The notes beneath the pieces were generated by a model. The model made no database searches. It saw only the letters and a program-made list of their open reading frames with translations, and was not told where the DNA came from. A stretch of DNA of 64,000 bases. Origin: Castellaniella sp. (lineage in GTDB: Bacteria; Pseudomonadota; Gammaproteobacteria; Burkholderiales; Burkholderiaceae_B). Positions 23,073-32,342 of this stretch are shown here, piece by piece. The translations under genes were made by a program, and so were the position numbers. Within the stretch, counting starts at the first letter, position 1. Every line of letters begins with the position of its first letter. The stretch covers positions 1 through 64,000 of the forward strand of contig NZ_SCQN01000014.1 in assembly GCF_004321985.1 (NCBI RefSeq), in the 5' to 3' direction.

Positions 23073-23817
23073 TGCCTCGTGCGTCCACCTCGATCCATCC
23101 GCCGCGCACGGGGTCGGCCTGATCGCACTCCCAGTCGGGCAGCACATAGCGGCGGGCGGCGCGTCCGTCCACCAGAATGTCGTGCACCGCGGGGCGATGC
23201 GTGTGGCCGTGGATCATCTGCGTGCAGCCGGCCTCGCGCAGCGCCCGCTCGATCGCCTGCGGCTGCACATCCATGATTCGTAGAGTCTTCCGGTAGCGTG
23301 CCTGCCGGCTGCGGGCGCGCGCCCCGCGTGCGATGGCGCGGCGCAGGCCCAGCGGCAGCGCCAGAAAGACGGACTGGACCCATGGCGTATGGACGACGCG
23401 GCGGAAGCGCTGGTAGTGCACGTCGTCCGTGCAGTATTCGTCACCGTGGGCGAGCAAAATGTTGCCGGCGTCCGTGTCCAGGTGAGTGGGGGCGGTCAGG
23501 AGCCGTGCGCCCAGAGCCTGGACCAGTGCCGGCCCCATGAGAAAATCGCGGTTGCCGTGTGCCAGCCACAGCGGGATCGCCTGTGCTGTGGCCCGCAGTT
23601 GCTCGATCGCCTGTGCCAGCCATGCCGGTGGCCGCCTGAGCGCATGGTCGTCGCCGATCCAGGCATCGAAAATGTCGCCGCACAGAATGAGTGCGTCGGC
23701 ATCGCGCCGCGCGCGAGCCAGGAACTCGTAGAAGGCCTGGGCTGTCCGGGGGACGTTCTCGCCCAGGTGGATGTCCGAGGCAATCCAGAGGGTGCCCCGG
23801 ATGCTGATCTTATTCAA
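23029..23817 (-). CDS. lpxH: UDP-2,3-diacylglucosamine pyrophosphatase LpxH
   Basis: Cleaves UDP-2,3-diacylglucosamine to lipid X in lipid A synthesis. The 262-residue metallophosphoesterase shows SDIHLGEN (about 14-21), [12 protein letters not shown] (about 46-57), HGNRDFL (about 87-93), AHGDEYC (about 124-130) and HGHTHRP (about 203-209), the full di-metal ligand set. Translation probably starts at TTG 23817; no ATG or GTG occurs before the first metal motif. The start overlaps the peptidyl-prolyl isomerase stop by 8 bases. The end overlaps the TerC/CorC gene antisense. Confidence 0.92.
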   Translation of the reverse strand: MNKISIRGTLWIASDIHLGENVPRTAQAFYEFLARARRDADALILCGDIFDAWIGDDHALRRPPAWLAQAIEQLRATAQAIPLWLAHGNRDFLMGPALVQALGARLLTAPTHLDTDAGNILLAHGDEYCTDDVHYQRFRRVVHTPWVQSVFLALPLGLRRAIARGARARSRQARYRKTLRIMDVQPQAIERALREAGCTQMIHGHTHRPAVHDILVDGRAARRYVLPDWECDQADPVRGGWIEVDARGIRLIAQVPPRDPPD

Positions 23818-24448
23818 CCAGTGTGGCGCTTTCGAGAATCACGTCTTCAACGGGCACGTCTTGGTGGAAGCCCTTGTTGCCGGTCTTCACTTTCTTGATC
23901 TCGTCGACCACGTCCGTGCCTTCGATCACCCGGCCGAAGACGGCATAGCCCCAGCCGTTGGAGGTTGGTGCTGTGAAGTTCAGGAAATCGTTGTTCGCGA
24001 CATTGATGAAGAACTGGGCGGTTGCCGAATGCGGATCAGCCGTGCGGGCCATGGCCAGCGTGTAGCGGTCGTTCTTCAGCCCGTTATTGGCTTCGTTTTC
24101 GATCGGCGCATGCGTCTGCTTCTGCTTCATGCCCGGCTCGAACCCGCCGCCCTGGATCATGAAGTTGTTGATGACGCGGTGAAAGATCGTACCGTCGTAG
24201 AAGCCTTCCTTCACATAGGTGAGAAAGTTTTCGACGGTCTTGGGTGCCTTGTCGGCATCCAGTTCAATGAGCATGTCGCCCTTGTTGGTGTGCAGTTTGA
24301 CGTGCGGATGAGAGCTCATGGATGTGCCTTGAGTGGAATTGATAGGGGCGGACGCTGCGCTCGCCGGACCGGCGGCGAGGGCCAAGACGCAGCCCAGGCT
24401 GAAAAGACGCATCCAGCCAAGCAGAATGCGTGAAGAAGTCATGGCCAT
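23810..24448 (-). CDS. ppiB: Cyclophilin-type peptidyl-prolyl isomerase with signal-peptide extension
   Basis: The C-terminal 169 residues (from M44, [20 protein letters not shown]) form a complete PpiB-like cyclophilin with [15 protein letters not shown] and [19 protein letters not shown]. Residues 1-43 add a Sec signal peptide ([19 protein letters not shown]) that cytosolic PpiB lacks. The internal ATG at 24319 has AAGG about 8 bases upstream, so a cytosolic form may also be made. ATG 24448 is used for the long form. The gene follows the TPR gene by 18 bases and overlaps lpxH. Relatives often have a separate secreted PpiA gene at this place, which is missing here. Confidence 0.86.
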   Translation of the reverse strand: MAMTSSRILLGWMRLFSLGCVLALAAGPASAASAPINSTQGTSMSSHPHVKLHTNKGDMLIELDADKAPKTVENFLTYVKEGFYDGTIFHRVINNFMIQGGGFEPGMKQKQTHAPIENEANNGLKNDRYTLAMARTADPHSATAQFFINVANNDFLNFTAPTSNGWGYAVFGRVIEGTDVVDEIKKVKTGNKGFHQDVPVEDVILESATLVE

Positions 24449-24466
24449 ATTCGCCTGCAAAAACTG

Positions 24467-25204
24467 TTATTGTGCCGCAGGTTGGGGTTTCGTGCCGCCT
24501 TTTGCAGGGGAGTGGGCAGAGGCCGGCTGTGCAGCCGCGGGTTGGCCGGGCCGTGCGGCGCGGGCACGGGCGAAGGATTCCTGTGCGAGCTGCGTCTGCA
24601 CGCGGCCCAGATTTTCCAGCGCCGGGGCGAAGTTCGGCACCGAGACCAGCGCCATATTCAACGCGTCACGCGCCTGTTCGAGTGACCCTCGGCGGGCGTA
24701 TTCGATGGCCAGCGCGTTCCAGGGTTCGGGGAGTTCCGGGAAGTCGGTCGTCATCTGGCGCCAGACGGCCATGGCTTGGTCATGTTCGCCTAGTGCATCC
24801 AGTGCGCGGCCTCGCTGGTATTCGAGCTGCACATCCGTGCCGATGGCACCGGATTCCGCACGTGCCTTGCTGCGTTGTTCGATCAGCTTGAGTGCTGCTT
24901 GGGGTTTCCCGGCATCGGTCAGCGCCGCGATGTGGCTGGTGACCTGGGACGGCGTGAGCGGAATGGAGGTGTTGACAGAGGGCGTGATTTTGTCCAGCAG
25001 GTTTGCGAATGCCTGCCAGCCGCCTTCCGGGGGTACGGGTTCGGTGAAGGTGCCTGTCTGGGCGTCGTAGATCAGACCTGTGTCGGTGCGGGCACCGGCA
25101 GCGGGTGTAGCCGGGCTAGCTGTGGTGTGCGGCCCGGCGCTCAGCGCCGGCGTGGTTGCAAGGCAGGCACACAGGGTCGCCAAGGTGAGTGAGAGACGGA
25201 TCAC
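24467..25204 (-). CDS. Exported TPR protein
   Basis: Protein of 245 residues starting at GTG 25204, with a signal peptide (IRLSLTLATLCACLATTPAL, cut near AGP) and two to three tetratricopeptide repeats at about 90-200 (LEYQRGRALDALGEHDQAMA and WNALAIEYARRGSLEQARDA). The C-terminus is Ala/Pro/Lys-rich and disordered. It heads the operon TPR-isomerase-lpxH. A role as a periplasmic scaffold is the usual guess for such proteins; nothing more specific is visible. Confidence 0.8.
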   Translation of the reverse strand: MIRLSLTLATLCACLATTPALSAGPHTTASPATPAAGARTDTGLIYDAQTGTFTEPVPPEGGWQAFANLLDKITPSVNTSIPLTPSQVTSHIAALTDAGKPQAALKLIEQRSKARAESGAIGTDVQLEYQRGRALDALGEHDQAMAVWRQMTTDFPELPEPWNALAIEYARRGSLEQARDALNMALVSVPNFAPALENLGRVQTQLAQESFARARAARPGQPAAAQPASAHSPAKGGTKPQPAAQ

Positions 25205-25241
25205 GGCACGCCTATGAGGTTCTGGGTTCGAGTCGGAGGGC

Positions 25242-25249
25242 AGTATACT
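25242..25249. promoter_or_regulatory. Palindromic -10 box shared by cysS and the TPR gene
   Basis: AGTATACT is its own complement and gives a TATACT -10 on both strands, placed for starts near 25256 (toward cysS) and 25235 (toward the TPR operon). Neither direction has a good -35, so confidence is limited. Confidence 0.38.
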
Positions 25250-25328
25250 TAGAGCCTCATTTTACATCCCCAGTCGTGGCCGAATTCGTATGGCGCACGG
25301 GGGCTTGTTCGCACCTTTCCGATCCGGC

Positions 25329-26780
25329 ATGCTTCACGTCCACGATACTCTCACTCGCCAGAAGACTCCGCTCAAGACTGCACAGCCCGGTGTGGTGCGC
25401 ATGTACGTCTGCGGCATGACGGTTTACGACTTCTGCCATCTGGGCCATGCGCGCATGTTGGTCAGCTTCGACGTGGTGCAGCGCTGGCTGCGCGTCTCCG
25501 GCTACCAGGTGCAGTACGTGCGCAACATCACCGATATCGACGACAAGATCATCCGCCGCGCGGTGGAGCGGTCCCAGCCGATCCGCGAGTTGACGGATTT
25601 CTTCATCGCCGCCATGCACGCCGACGAACGCGCCCTGGGGGTGCAGGCTCCTGATTTCGAGCCACGGGCCACGGAACATGTGGCCGGCATGCTGGACATC
25701 ATCGGCATCCTGGAGTCCAAGGGGCTGGCCTATCGTGGCGCCGATGGCGACGTGAACTTCTCGGTGCGCAAATTTCCGGGATACGGCAAGCTCTCGGGAA
25801 AGTCGCTGGACGACCTGCGCGCCGGAGAGCGGGTCGCCGTATCTGCCGGAAAACAGGATCCGCTGGATTTCGTGCTCTGGAAGTCCGCCAAGCCGGACGA
25901 GCCTGCCGACACACGCTGGGATTCCGCATACGGCCCCGGCCGGCCAGGCTGGCACATCGAATGTTCCGCCATGAGTCATGGCCTGCTGGGCATGCCGCTG
26001 GACATCCATGGGGGTGGTCCGGATCTGAAGTTCCCGCACCACGAAAACGAGATCGCCCAGAGCGAGGGCGCCTTTGGCGGTACGCTGGCCACGACCTGGA
26101 TGCATTGCGGCCCCATGATGGTGGACGCCGAAAAGATGTCCAAGTCCCTGGGCAATTTCCGCCGCATCCGCGATACGGTGGCCCAGGCAGGCCAGGACGA
26201 CGCGCAGGCGGATTACGCCGTCAATCCGCGCGAGGCCGAGATGCTGCGGTTCTTCCTGGTGCGTAGCCACTACCGCAGCATGCAGAATTACGCGCCCGAC
26301 AATCTGCGCGATGCTCAGCACGCGCTGGATCGCCTGTATCAGACGCTGGTGAACGTGCCGGCCGACCCCGTCTCGATCGACTGGGCGGCGCCGGCGGCGC
26401 AGGCATTTAAGGCTGCCATGGACGACGACTTCAATACCGCCGGGGCCGTTGCCGTGCTGTTCGACCTGGCCGTCCAGGCCAATCGCGAGTCCGATCACCA
26501 GGCCAGTGGCCTGATGCGGTCGCTGGCCGGTATCCTGGGCCTGCTTCAGCACGATCCCGTGGCCTACCTGCAGTCGCCCACACGCTTTCTGTCTGAAGGC
26601 ACCCAGGCCGATTCGGCCGCGCTGTCGTCGACAGCGATCGATGCGCTGGTGGCCGAGCGCACACAGGCCAAGGCCGCCCGTGATTTCGTGCGTGCCGATC
26701 AGATCCGGGACAAGCTCAAGCACCAAGGCATCGAACTGGCGGACGTCCAGGGCGGGGCCACTCAGTGGCGGCGGGTATAG
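25329..26780 (+). CDS. cysS: Cysteinyl-tRNA synthetase
   Basis: Charges tRNA-Cys with cysteine. The 483-residue class I synthetase has FCHLGHARM (about 33-41) as the HIGH motif, the zinc-site Cys and His residues (MYVCGMT, CSAMSHG, HHENE) and EKMSKSLGN (about 264-272) as KMSKS. A C-terminal DALR domain follows. ATG 25329 starts the typical [13 protein letters not shown]-terminus; ATG 25290 would add 13 unconserved residues. The AlkA-like gene follows directly. Confidence 0.95.
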   Translation: MLHVHDTLTRQKTPLKTAQPGVVRMYVCGMTVYDFCHLGHARMLVSFDVVQRWLRVSGYQVQYVRNITDIDDKIIRRAVERSQPIRELTDFFIAAMHADERALGVQAPDFEPRATEHVAGMLDIIGILESKGLAYRGADGDVNFSVRKFPGYGKLSGKSLDDLRAGERVAVSAGKQDPLDFVLWKSAKPDEPADTRWDSAYGPGRPGWHIECSAMSHGLLGMPLDIHGGGPDLKFPHHENEIAQSEGAFGGTLATTWMHCGPMMVDAEKMSKSLGNFRRIRDTVAQAGQDDAQADYAVNPREAEMLRFFLVRSHYRSMQNYAPDNLRDAQHALDRLYQTLVNVPADPVSIDWAAPAAQAFKAAMDDDFNTAGAVAVLFDLAVQANRESDHQASGLMRSLAGILGLLQHDPVAYLQSPTRFLSEGTQADSAALSSTAIDALVAERTQAKAARDFVRADQIRDKLKHQGIELADVQGGATQWRRV

Positions 26781-26782
26781 CC

Positions 26783-27436
26783 GTGGACGCCCAAAGACCT
26801 GAACAGACACTGGCGCAGCCTGCGTATTGGTCCCAGGCTTGCGAGTCCCTGGTGCAGCGCGACCGCATCCTGCGCCGGCTCATCCCCGTCTACGGCCATG
26901 AAAGCATGCAGGCCAGCCACGGGCCGTTCCAGACGCTCATCCGCATCATCGTTGGCCAGCAGATTTCCCTGAAGCTGGGCCGCACCCTGTGGGCCCGTCT
27001 GGTACAGGCGTGCGGCAACGACATGCAGCCCGACTGCGTCGGCCGTTTCTCCCAGGCCGACCTGCGCGCGCTGGGCTTGTCATTACGCAAGGCCCAGTAC
27101 CTGCATGATGCGGTCGTCTTCTTCGGCGAATCTGAGCGGCTGGATGCGGCCTGGTGGCACAATCAGGAAGACGCAGCCGTCGTGTCGCAGTTGTGCGAGA
27201 TCCGCGGGGTGGGGCGGTGGACCGCGGAAATGTTCCTGATTTTCTTCCTGGGGCGGCCCGATGTGTTGCCGCTGGACGATACGGCTTTATTGAAGGCGAT
27301 CTCGCACCATTATTTCAGCGGTGAGCCTGTTTCGCGCTTCGAGGCGCGCGAGGTTTCGCAGGCCTGGGCGCCGTGGCGAACGGTGGCGAGCTGGTACTTG
27401 TGGCGCAGCATGGACGCTGCGGCCGTCGAATATTGA
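26783..27436 (+). CDS. alkA: DNA-3-methyladenine glycosylase, AlkA type
   Basis: Base-excision repair glycosylase of about 217 residues in the HhH-GPD superfamily. [12 protein letters not shown] (about 55-66) and the helix-hairpin-helix [17 protein letters not shown] (about 137-153) are typical. The catalytic Asp lies in [12 protein letters not shown]. There is no 4Fe-4S cluster loop, as in AlkA-type enzymes. GTG 26783 is proposed with GGCGGG upstream; GTG 26765 in frame would overlap cysS by 16 bases. The position between cysS and accA is conserved in related bacteria. Confidence 0.88.
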   Translation: MDAQRPEQTLAQPAYWSQACESLVQRDRILRRLIPVYGHESMQASHGPFQTLIRIIVGQQISLKLGRTLWARLVQACGNDMQPDCVGRFSQADLRALGLSLRKAQYLHDAVVFFGESERLDAAWWHNQEDAAVVSQLCEIRGVGRWTAEMFLIFFLGRPDVLPLDDTALLKAISHHYFSGEPVSRFEAREVSQAWAPWRTVASWYLWRSMDAAAVEY

Positions 27437-27461
27437 TTTTCCCACTGGAATTCCCGCACAC

Positions 27462-28424
27462 ATGCGAAATACCTTTCTAGAATTCGAACAGCCCCTGGCG
27501 GAACTCGACCAGAAGATCGAGGAACTGCGGTATGTCCAGACCGATTCGGCGGTGGACATTTCCGAAGAGGTTGGGCGTCTTCAGCAAAAGAGCCAGTCCC
27601 TGGCCAAGAGCATCTATTCCAAGCTCACTCCCTGGCAGACGGCCCAGGTGGCGCGCCATCCGCAGCGCCCCTATACCATGGACTACGTCGGGACGGTATT
27701 CACCGATTTTCACGAACTGCACGGCGACCGCATGTACGCCGACGACCAGTCCATCGTGGGGGGCCTGGCGCGCTTCAACGGCACCGCCTGCATGGTGATC
27801 GGGCATCAGAAAGGCCGCGACACCAAGGAACGCGCCATGCGCAACTTCGGCATGCCGCTGCCCGAGGGCTATCGCAAGGCGCGGCGCCTGATGAAGATTG
27901 CCGAGAAATTCGGCCTTCCGGTCTTCACCTTCGTGGATACGCCGGGCGCCTATCCGGGGGTGGGTGCCGAAGAGCGGGGCCAGTCCGAGGCCATCGGTCA
28001 CAATCTGTACACCATGGCGGGTCTGCGGGTGCCCATCATCACCACCATCATCGGCGAGGGTGGCTCGGGCGGCGCATTGGCCATTGCCGTGGCCGACACG
28101 GTCATGATGCTGCAGTATGCCACCTATTCCGTGATCTCTCCCGAAGGCTGCGCCTCGATCTTGTGGCGCAGTGCCGACAAGGCCTCCACGGCAGCCGAGG
28201 CGTTGGCCATCACGGCGCCGCGCCTCAAGGAACTCGATCTGATCGACCGTATCGTCAACGAGCCCGTGGGCGGCGCACATCGCGACCCCGCCACGATGGC
28301 GCGCCAGTTGCATCGTGCGCTCGCGGATGCGCTGCGCGAACTCTCCGGCCTGGATGTGGACGAGCTGCTGCGCCGGCGGCACGCCAGAATCGCGGCGTAC
28401 GGGCGCTATACCGAGGCCCGCTGA
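27462..28424 (+). CDS. accA: Acetyl-CoA carboxylase carboxyltransferase subunit alpha
   Basis: Subunit of the carboxyltransferase that, with AccD, transfers CO2 from biotin to acetyl-CoA for fatty acid synthesis. The 320-residue protein has normal AccA length. It shows [20 protein letters not shown] at the N-terminus, [17 protein letters not shown] near 85 and [20 protein letters not shown] near 154. The oxyanion-hole segment [16 protein letters not shown] lies near 197. ATG 27462 matches the family start. Confidence 0.96.
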   Translation: MRNTFLEFEQPLAELDQKIEELRYVQTDSAVDISEEVGRLQQKSQSLAKSIYSKLTPWQTAQVARHPQRPYTMDYVGTVFTDFHELHGDRMYADDQSIVGGLARFNGTACMVIGHQKGRDTKERAMRNFGMPLPEGYRKARRLMKIAEKFGLPVFTFVDTPGAYPGVGAEERGQSEAIGHNLYTMAGLRVPIITTIIGEGGSGGALAIAVADTVMMLQYATYSVISPEGCASILWRSADKASTAAEALAITAPRLKELDLIDRIVNEPVGGAHRDPATMARQLHRALADALRELSGLDVDELLRRRHARIAAYGRYTEAR

Positions 28425-28463
28425 TCGCGTCGGTTGCACTCGATTTGTCACCCGGATGCGGCC

Positions 28464-29483
28464 GTGAACTCCATAGATATTGCTTCAGCCTGTGATCCCC
28501 GACTGCTGCGGGACTTGCAGGGGGCGCTGCCGCGTTTGCCGGCCGGCACTGCCGTCGGCGTGGCGCTCAGTGCGGGCGCAGATTCGGCCATGCTGGCCCT
28601 GCATGCGGCACAGGCGGCGCGCGCCCGGGGTTGGATGATTCACTGTTTTCACGTTCATCATGGGCTTCAGACAGAGGCGGATGCCTGGCTCTGCCAGGCC
28701 CATCGGCTTGCCGCCTTGTTGCGGGTCTCCTGCCACAGCCGTCGCGTGCGGGTCGATGCCCAGGGACTGGGGATGGAAGCGGCCGCGCGCGAGGCACGCT
28801 ACGAGGCGCTGGCCGAACTGGCTTCGCTGGCGGGCGTTGGGCATGTGCTGCTGGCCCACCATCTGGACGATCAGGCCGAGACTGTCCTGCTGCGCTTGCT
28901 GCGCGGGGCCGGGCCCGAGGGACTGGCCGCCATGGCGCCCGTCACGCTGCGCGATGGACTGGTCTATCACCGGCCCTGGCTGGATGAACCCAGGGCCCGG
29001 ATTCTGGCTTGTGCCGCACGCTTCGCGGCGGAGACGGGCTGGCGACCCGTGCAGGACCCCAGCAATGGTGACACCCGCTTTGCGCGGGCGATGGTGCGCG
29101 CGCAGCTTGCTCCCTTGCTGGATACCCGTTGGCCGGCCTGGCGCCGAACCCTGGGCCGCCATGCGCGCCAGGCGCGCGAACTTGCGTCGTGGCAGGCCGA
29201 TGTGTCTGCGCAGGATTTCGCCGGGCTGGATCCCGCTCCCGATGGCCGCAGCTTCTCCTTGTTGGCCTGGCGGGCGCTGCCGGCCGTTCGCCAGGCGCCC
29301 GTTCTGCGCTACTGGTTGCGGCGACTGGGCCTGCGCATGCCCGCCGATGCGCGCCTGCAGGCCTGGCTACGCCAGTTCCGGGAGGTCCACGCGCTGGGCC
29401 ATGACCGCGCCGTGCAGCTTCGGCACGTGGATGTCTGGATCGTGGTGCGGCGCGGGCGTGTCACGGTCGTGAATGCGTCCTGA
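28464..29483 (+). CDS. tilS: tRNA(Ile)-lysidine synthetase
   Basis: Converts C34 of tRNA-Ile(CAU) to lysidine using ATP and lysine. The 339-residue protein has the N-terminal PP-loop ATPase. The signature here is SAGADS (residues 36-41) rather than the usual SGGxDS. LAHHLDDQAETVLLRLLRGA (about 130-149) is intact. The C-terminal domains are shorter and weaker. GTG 28464 is proposed; TTG 28434 is another in-frame choice. It lies between accA and lysC, as in related genomes. Confidence 0.9.
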   Translation: MNSIDIASACDPRLLRDLQGALPRLPAGTAVGVALSAGADSAMLALHAAQAARARGWMIHCFHVHHGLQTEADAWLCQAHRLAALLRVSCHSRRVRVDAQGLGMEAAAREARYEALAELASLAGVGHVLLAHHLDDQAETVLLRLLRGAGPEGLAAMAPVTLRDGLVYHRPWLDEPRARILACAARFAAETGWRPVQDPSNGDTRFARAMVRAQLAPLLDTRWPAWRRTLGRHARQARELASWQADVSAQDFAGLDPAPDGRSFSLLAWRALPAVRQAPVLRYWLRRLGLRMPADARLQAWLRQFREVHALGHDRAVQLRHVDVWIVVRRGRVTVVNAS

Positions 29484-29595
29484 AGCCGCTGGTGGCGTGG
29501 GCCTGAGTTCCGTAGCGGAAATCGCAGGTAGAATAAACGGTTTTTATCCTGGTACAACCGTCTTGGCGGCCATTTCTCCCCAACCCTGATTCATC

Positions 29596-30861
29596 ATGCT
29601 GATCGTCCAGAAATACGGTGGCACCTCCATGGGGTCCATCGAACGCATCCAGAACGTCGCCCGGCGCGTCGCCAAATGGCATGCCGCCGGCCACCAGGTC
29701 GTGGTCGTGCCTTCGGCCATGTCAGGGGAAACCAACCGCCTGCTGGGCCTGGCCCGGGAACTGTCTCCGCAGCCTGACCCGCGCGAGCTGGACATGCTGG
29801 CCGCGACCGGCGAACAGGCGAGCAGCGCGCTGCTGGCGATTGCCCTGATGCGCCAGAGCGTATCCGCGCGCAGCTACACTGGTTGGCAGGTACCGGTCCT
29901 GACCGACAGCGCCTACACCAAGGCGCGGATCCAGTCGATCGACGACAGCCGCATCCGTGCGGATCTGGATGCCGGGCGCGTGGTCATCGTCACGGGGTTT
30001 CAGGGCGTGGACGCCGACGGCCACATCACGACCTTGGGCCGGGGCGGCTCGGATACTTCCGCCGTTGCCGTTGCGGCTGCCATGAAGGCCGACGAGTGTC
30101 TGATCTTCACCGACGTGGACGGCGTCTACACCACGGATCCGCGCGTGGTCCCCGAGGCGCGCCGCATGAATGTGATCTCCTTTGAGGAAATGCTGGAAAT
30201 GGCCTCGCTGGGGTCAAAGGTCCTGCAGATCCGCTCGGTGGAGTTCGCGGGCAAATACCAGGTGCCGTTGCGGGTGCTGTCGTCGCTCACCGATCCCATG
30301 GTCCCGGTGGACGTAGAAATGCACTCGGGCACCCTGATTACTTTCGAGGAAGACCAGAAAATGGAAACCGCCGTTGTCTCCGGCATCGCTTTCAGCCGCG
30401 ACGAAGCTAAAGTCACCCTGCGCAACGTGCCCGATACCCCGGGTGTGGCCTATTCGATTCTGGGGCCGGTGGCAGCCGCCAACATTGATGTGGACATGAT
30501 CCTGCAGAACATCTCCCAGCAGGGCATGACCGACTTCTCGTTCACGGTCAACCGCAACGATTTCACCCGCACGCTGGAGCTGCTCAAGCACCAGATCGGT
30601 CCCACGGTGGGCGCGGGCGAAGTCGTCTCCGACGACAAGGTCGCAAAGGTCTCCATCGTCGGCATCGGCATGCGCAGCCACGTCGGGGTGGCCAGCCTGA
30701 TGTTCCGCACGCTGGCCGAGGAAGGCATCAACATCCTGATGATCAGCACGTCCGAGATCAAGACCTCGGTCCTGATTCACGACAAGTACATGGAACTGGC
30801 TGTGCGCGCTTTGCACAAGGCCTTCGAACTGGATCAGGCCGCTGTTCACCCTGAGGCCTGA
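29596..30861 (+). CDS. lysC: Aspartate kinase
   Basis: Phosphorylates aspartate at the head of lysine, threonine and methionine synthesis. The 421-residue monofunctional enzyme starts [20 protein letters not shown]. It carries the kinase motifs [20 protein letters not shown] (about 134-153) and [13 protein letters not shown] (about 174-186), then two ACT domains (about 265-415) expected to mediate feedback inhibition. ATG 29596 is the family start. A TAGAAT hexamer at 29529-29534 may be its own -10 box. Confidence 0.95.
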   Translation: MLIVQKYGGTSMGSIERIQNVARRVAKWHAAGHQVVVVPSAMSGETNRLLGLARELSPQPDPRELDMLAATGEQASSALLAIALMRQSVSARSYTGWQVPVLTDSAYTKARIQSIDDSRIRADLDAGRVVIVTGFQGVDADGHITTLGRGGSDTSAVAVAAAMKADECLIFTDVDGVYTTDPRVVPEARRMNVISFEEMLEMASLGSKVLQIRSVEFAGKYQVPLRVLSSLTDPMVPVDVEMHSGTLITFEEDQKMETAVVSGIAFSRDEAKVTLRNVPDTPGVAYSILGPVAAANIDVDMILQNISQQGMTDFSFTVNRNDFTRTLELLKHQIGPTVGAGEVVSDDKVAKVSIVGIGMRSHVGVASLMFRTLAEEGINILMISTSEIKTSVLIHDKYMELAVRALHKAFELDQAAVHPEA

Positions 30862-30893
30862 CCTTCCGTTGTGCCGTGACCGAAGCGGCCAAC

Positions 30894-30922
30894 ACCCGCG
30901 TTGAGCAAGGCGCAATGCGGGT
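30894..30922 (+). terminator. Hairpin downstream of lysC
   Basis: ACCCGCGTTG (30894-30903) pairs with CAATGCGGGT (30913-30922), ten pairs with one G-T, around a 9-base loop and 33 bases after the lysC stop. No T run follows, so it is at best a weak terminator or an mRNA-end stabiliser. Confidence 0.4.
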
Positions 30923-30962
30923 CTTCAAGCTGGTCGGCTCGGGCTTACCGGTAAATTTTCTA

Positions 30963-30971
30963 TGCTAGAAT
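30963..30971 (+). promoter_or_regulatory. Extended -10 promoter of tRNA-Ser
   Basis: TGCTAGAAT gives a TGn-extended -10 box (TAGAAT 30966-30971) ending 12 bases before the tRNA. The -35 region is weak (CTTACC). The predicted start is near 30978. Confidence 0.5.
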
Positions 30972-30983
30972 GCCCGTCTTGCT

Positions 30984-31076
30984 GGAGACATGGCCGAGTG
31001 GTTGAAGGTACTCCCCTGCTAAGGGAGCATGCGGCTTATACCCGCATCGAGGGTTCGAATCCCTCTGTCTCCGCCA
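30984..31076 (+). tRNA. tRNA-Ser (anticodon GCU)
   Basis: A 93-base gene with acceptor GGAGACA (30984-30990) pairing to TGTCTCC (31066-31072), discriminator G and encoded CCA. The D arm starts TGGCCGAGTGG. The anticodon arm is CTCCC-CTGCTAA-GGGAG with anticodon GCT. A long variable arm (GCGG...CCGC) is typical of serine tRNAs, and the T arm GGGTTCGAATCCC is intact. It reads AGC and AGU codons. Confidence 0.97.
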
Positions 31077-31079
31077 GCT

Positions 31080-31110
31080 AACCCCTTATTAAGTAAGGGG
31101 TTTTATTTTT
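31080..31110 (+). terminator. Rho-independent terminator of tRNA-Ser
   Basis: ACCCCTTA (31081-31088) and TAAGGGGT (31094-31101) form a perfect 8-bp stem with loop TTAAG, followed by TTTATTTTT. It lies 4 bases after the tRNA CCA end, so the tRNA is probably a single-gene transcript and the downstream higBA module has its own promoter. Confidence 0.9.
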
Positions 31111-31236
31111 ATGCTTCTTCCAATTGGCATTCATTTGGCATCTGGCCAAGTATGGCTAGCGACAATTGGGCGCGGTAGCCCCTAAGCTGGCGGGCGAAAA
31201 ACACCGCATCATGCAACGATTCCGTCCTGGTAACGC

Positions 31237-31265
31237 TTGACGATACTAACGATATACGTTAGTAT
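31237..31265 (+). promoter_or_regulatory. higBA-2 promoter with embedded operator
   Basis: TTGACG (31237-31242) and TAGTAT (31260-31265) are exactly 17 bp apart. Inside lies a perfect 8-bp inverted repeat, ATACTAAC (31243-31250) and GTTAGTAT (31258-31265), with a 7-bp spacer that covers the -10 box. The predicted transcription start, about 7 bases past the -10, is the A of the higB ATG at 31272, so the transcript looks leaderless. Confidence 0.72.
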
Positions 31266-31271
31266 TAGTTC

Positions 31272-31550
31272 ATGCTCGATTCGTTCAAGTGCCAAGACAC
31301 CCAAGCTCTGTACGAGGGACGTCGCGTAGCGCGATTCGTCAACATCGAGCGGGTGGTGCTGCGCAAGCTGCGTCAGCTGGATATCGCGTCGAGACTGGAT
31401 GATCTACGCGTTCCGCCGCAAAACCGCCTTGAATCACTCAAGGGCGACAGGAAAGGGCAGTACAGCATCAGGATCAACGATCAATGGCGGCTGTGCTTCG
31501 TGTGGCGTGATGGACGTGCGCTGAACGTCGAAATTGTGGACTATCACTAG
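31272..31550 (+). CDS. higB: HigB-family toxin (RelE/ParE fold), module 2
   Basis: Protein of 92 residues, a canonical HigB mRNA interferase. It starts MLDSFKCQDTQALYEGRRVA, has LDDLRVPPQNRLESLKGDR near 44-62 and ends with the family block GQYSIRINDQWRLCFVW followed by VEIVDYH. No ribosome site exists upstream because the predicted mRNA begins at the ATG. higA follows 9 bases downstream. The module sits between tRNA-Ser and hslR. Confidence 0.92.
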   Translation: MLDSFKCQDTQALYEGRRVARFVNIERVVLRKLRQLDIASRLDDLRVPPQNRLESLKGDRKGQYSIRINDQWRLCFVWRDGRALNVEIVDYH

Positions 31551-31559
31551 GAGATAACT

Positions 31560-31871
31560 ATGGTCCGAGAAATCATCCCGGTTACGCCCGGCGAATTGCT
31601 CGCAGAAGAATTTTTGCTGCCGATGGGAATCACTCAGTACCGGCTAGCCAAGGAGATTGGCGTATCGCAGCGTCGTATCGGCGAAGTCGTCAACGGCGTG
31701 CGTGGGATCACCGCTGATACCGATCTGCGTCTGTGCCGGTTTTTCGGCCTGTCCGATGGATACTGGCTGCGGGCGCAGGCTGCCTATGACACGGAAGTCG
31801 CACGCGAAAAGATGCACGATGTGCTGGCCGGGATCAAGCAGTGGCAGCCGCAGTGTCACGCACCAGCCTGA
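31560..31871 (+). CDS. higA: HigA-family antitoxin (XRE), module 2
   Basis: Protein of 103 residues with the HigA start IIPVTPGELLAEEFLLPMGI and an XRE helix-turn-helix at about 20-62 (ITQYRLAKEIGVSQRRIGEV, then GITADTDLRLCRFFGLSDGY). It ends with the LRAQAAYDTEVAREK antidote block. A good ribosome site, AGGAG, precedes ATG 31560. It should neutralise HigB and repress at the embedded operator. Module 1 at 5224-5814 is a distant paralogue. Confidence 0.93.
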   Translation: MVREIIPVTPGELLAEEFLLPMGITQYRLAKEIGVSQRRIGEVVNGVRGITADTDLRLCRFFGLSDGYWLRAQAAYDTEVAREKMHDVLAGIKQWQPQCHAPA

Positions 31872-31878
31872 ATGCTTC

Positions 31879-32262
31879 ATGGATAAACTCAGGCTCGACA
31901 AATGGTTATGGGCCGCGCGCTTTTACAAGACGCGCAGCCTGGCCGTGCAGGCCATCACGGCTGGCCGGGTGAAACTGAACGATCAGATCGTGGCGAAGCC
32001 TGCGCGCGAGGTGGCCGTCGGGGATCTCGTCCGGATCCGCAAGCCGAATTTCGATGCCGAAGTCCAGGTTCTGGCGTTGAGCGCCATCCGCGGACCGGCC
32101 CCTCAGGCGGCGCTGCTGTTTCAGGAAACGCTGGCCAGCATCACTGCGCGTGAACGATTGGCCGAGCAGCGGCGCCTGGCGCCGGAACCCGCGTTGGACT
32201 ACGCCGCCGGCCGGCCCACCAAACGCGACCGGCGCCTCGTCGACGAATTGCGCGGGCGCTGA
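31879..32262 (+). CDS. hslR: S4-domain heat-shock protein Hsp15
   Basis: Protein of 127 residues with an N-terminal S4 RNA-binding domain: RLDKWLWAARFYKTRSLAVQ, then AITAGRVKLN and KPAREVAVGDLVRI. A basic C-terminal tail ends GRPTKRDRRLVDELRGR. In E. coli Hsp15 binds free 50S subunits carrying nascent chains and helps recycle them after heat stress. ATG 31879 lies 7 bases after the higA stop without a clear ribosome site, so translation may be coupled to higA. Confidence 0.9.
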   Translation: MDKLRLDKWLWAARFYKTRSLAVQAITAGRVKLNDQIVAKPAREVAVGDLVRIRKPNFDAEVQVLALSAIRGPAPQAALLFQETLASITARERLAEQRRLAPEPALDYAAGRPTKRDRRLVDELRGR

Positions 32263-32342
32263 GTGGGCGCGGGCGGTTCACGCCGTCCTACAGATAGCAA
32301 CTCGTGCCCCGGATCGGACTCGTTCCGCGTCCGCAATCCCCC

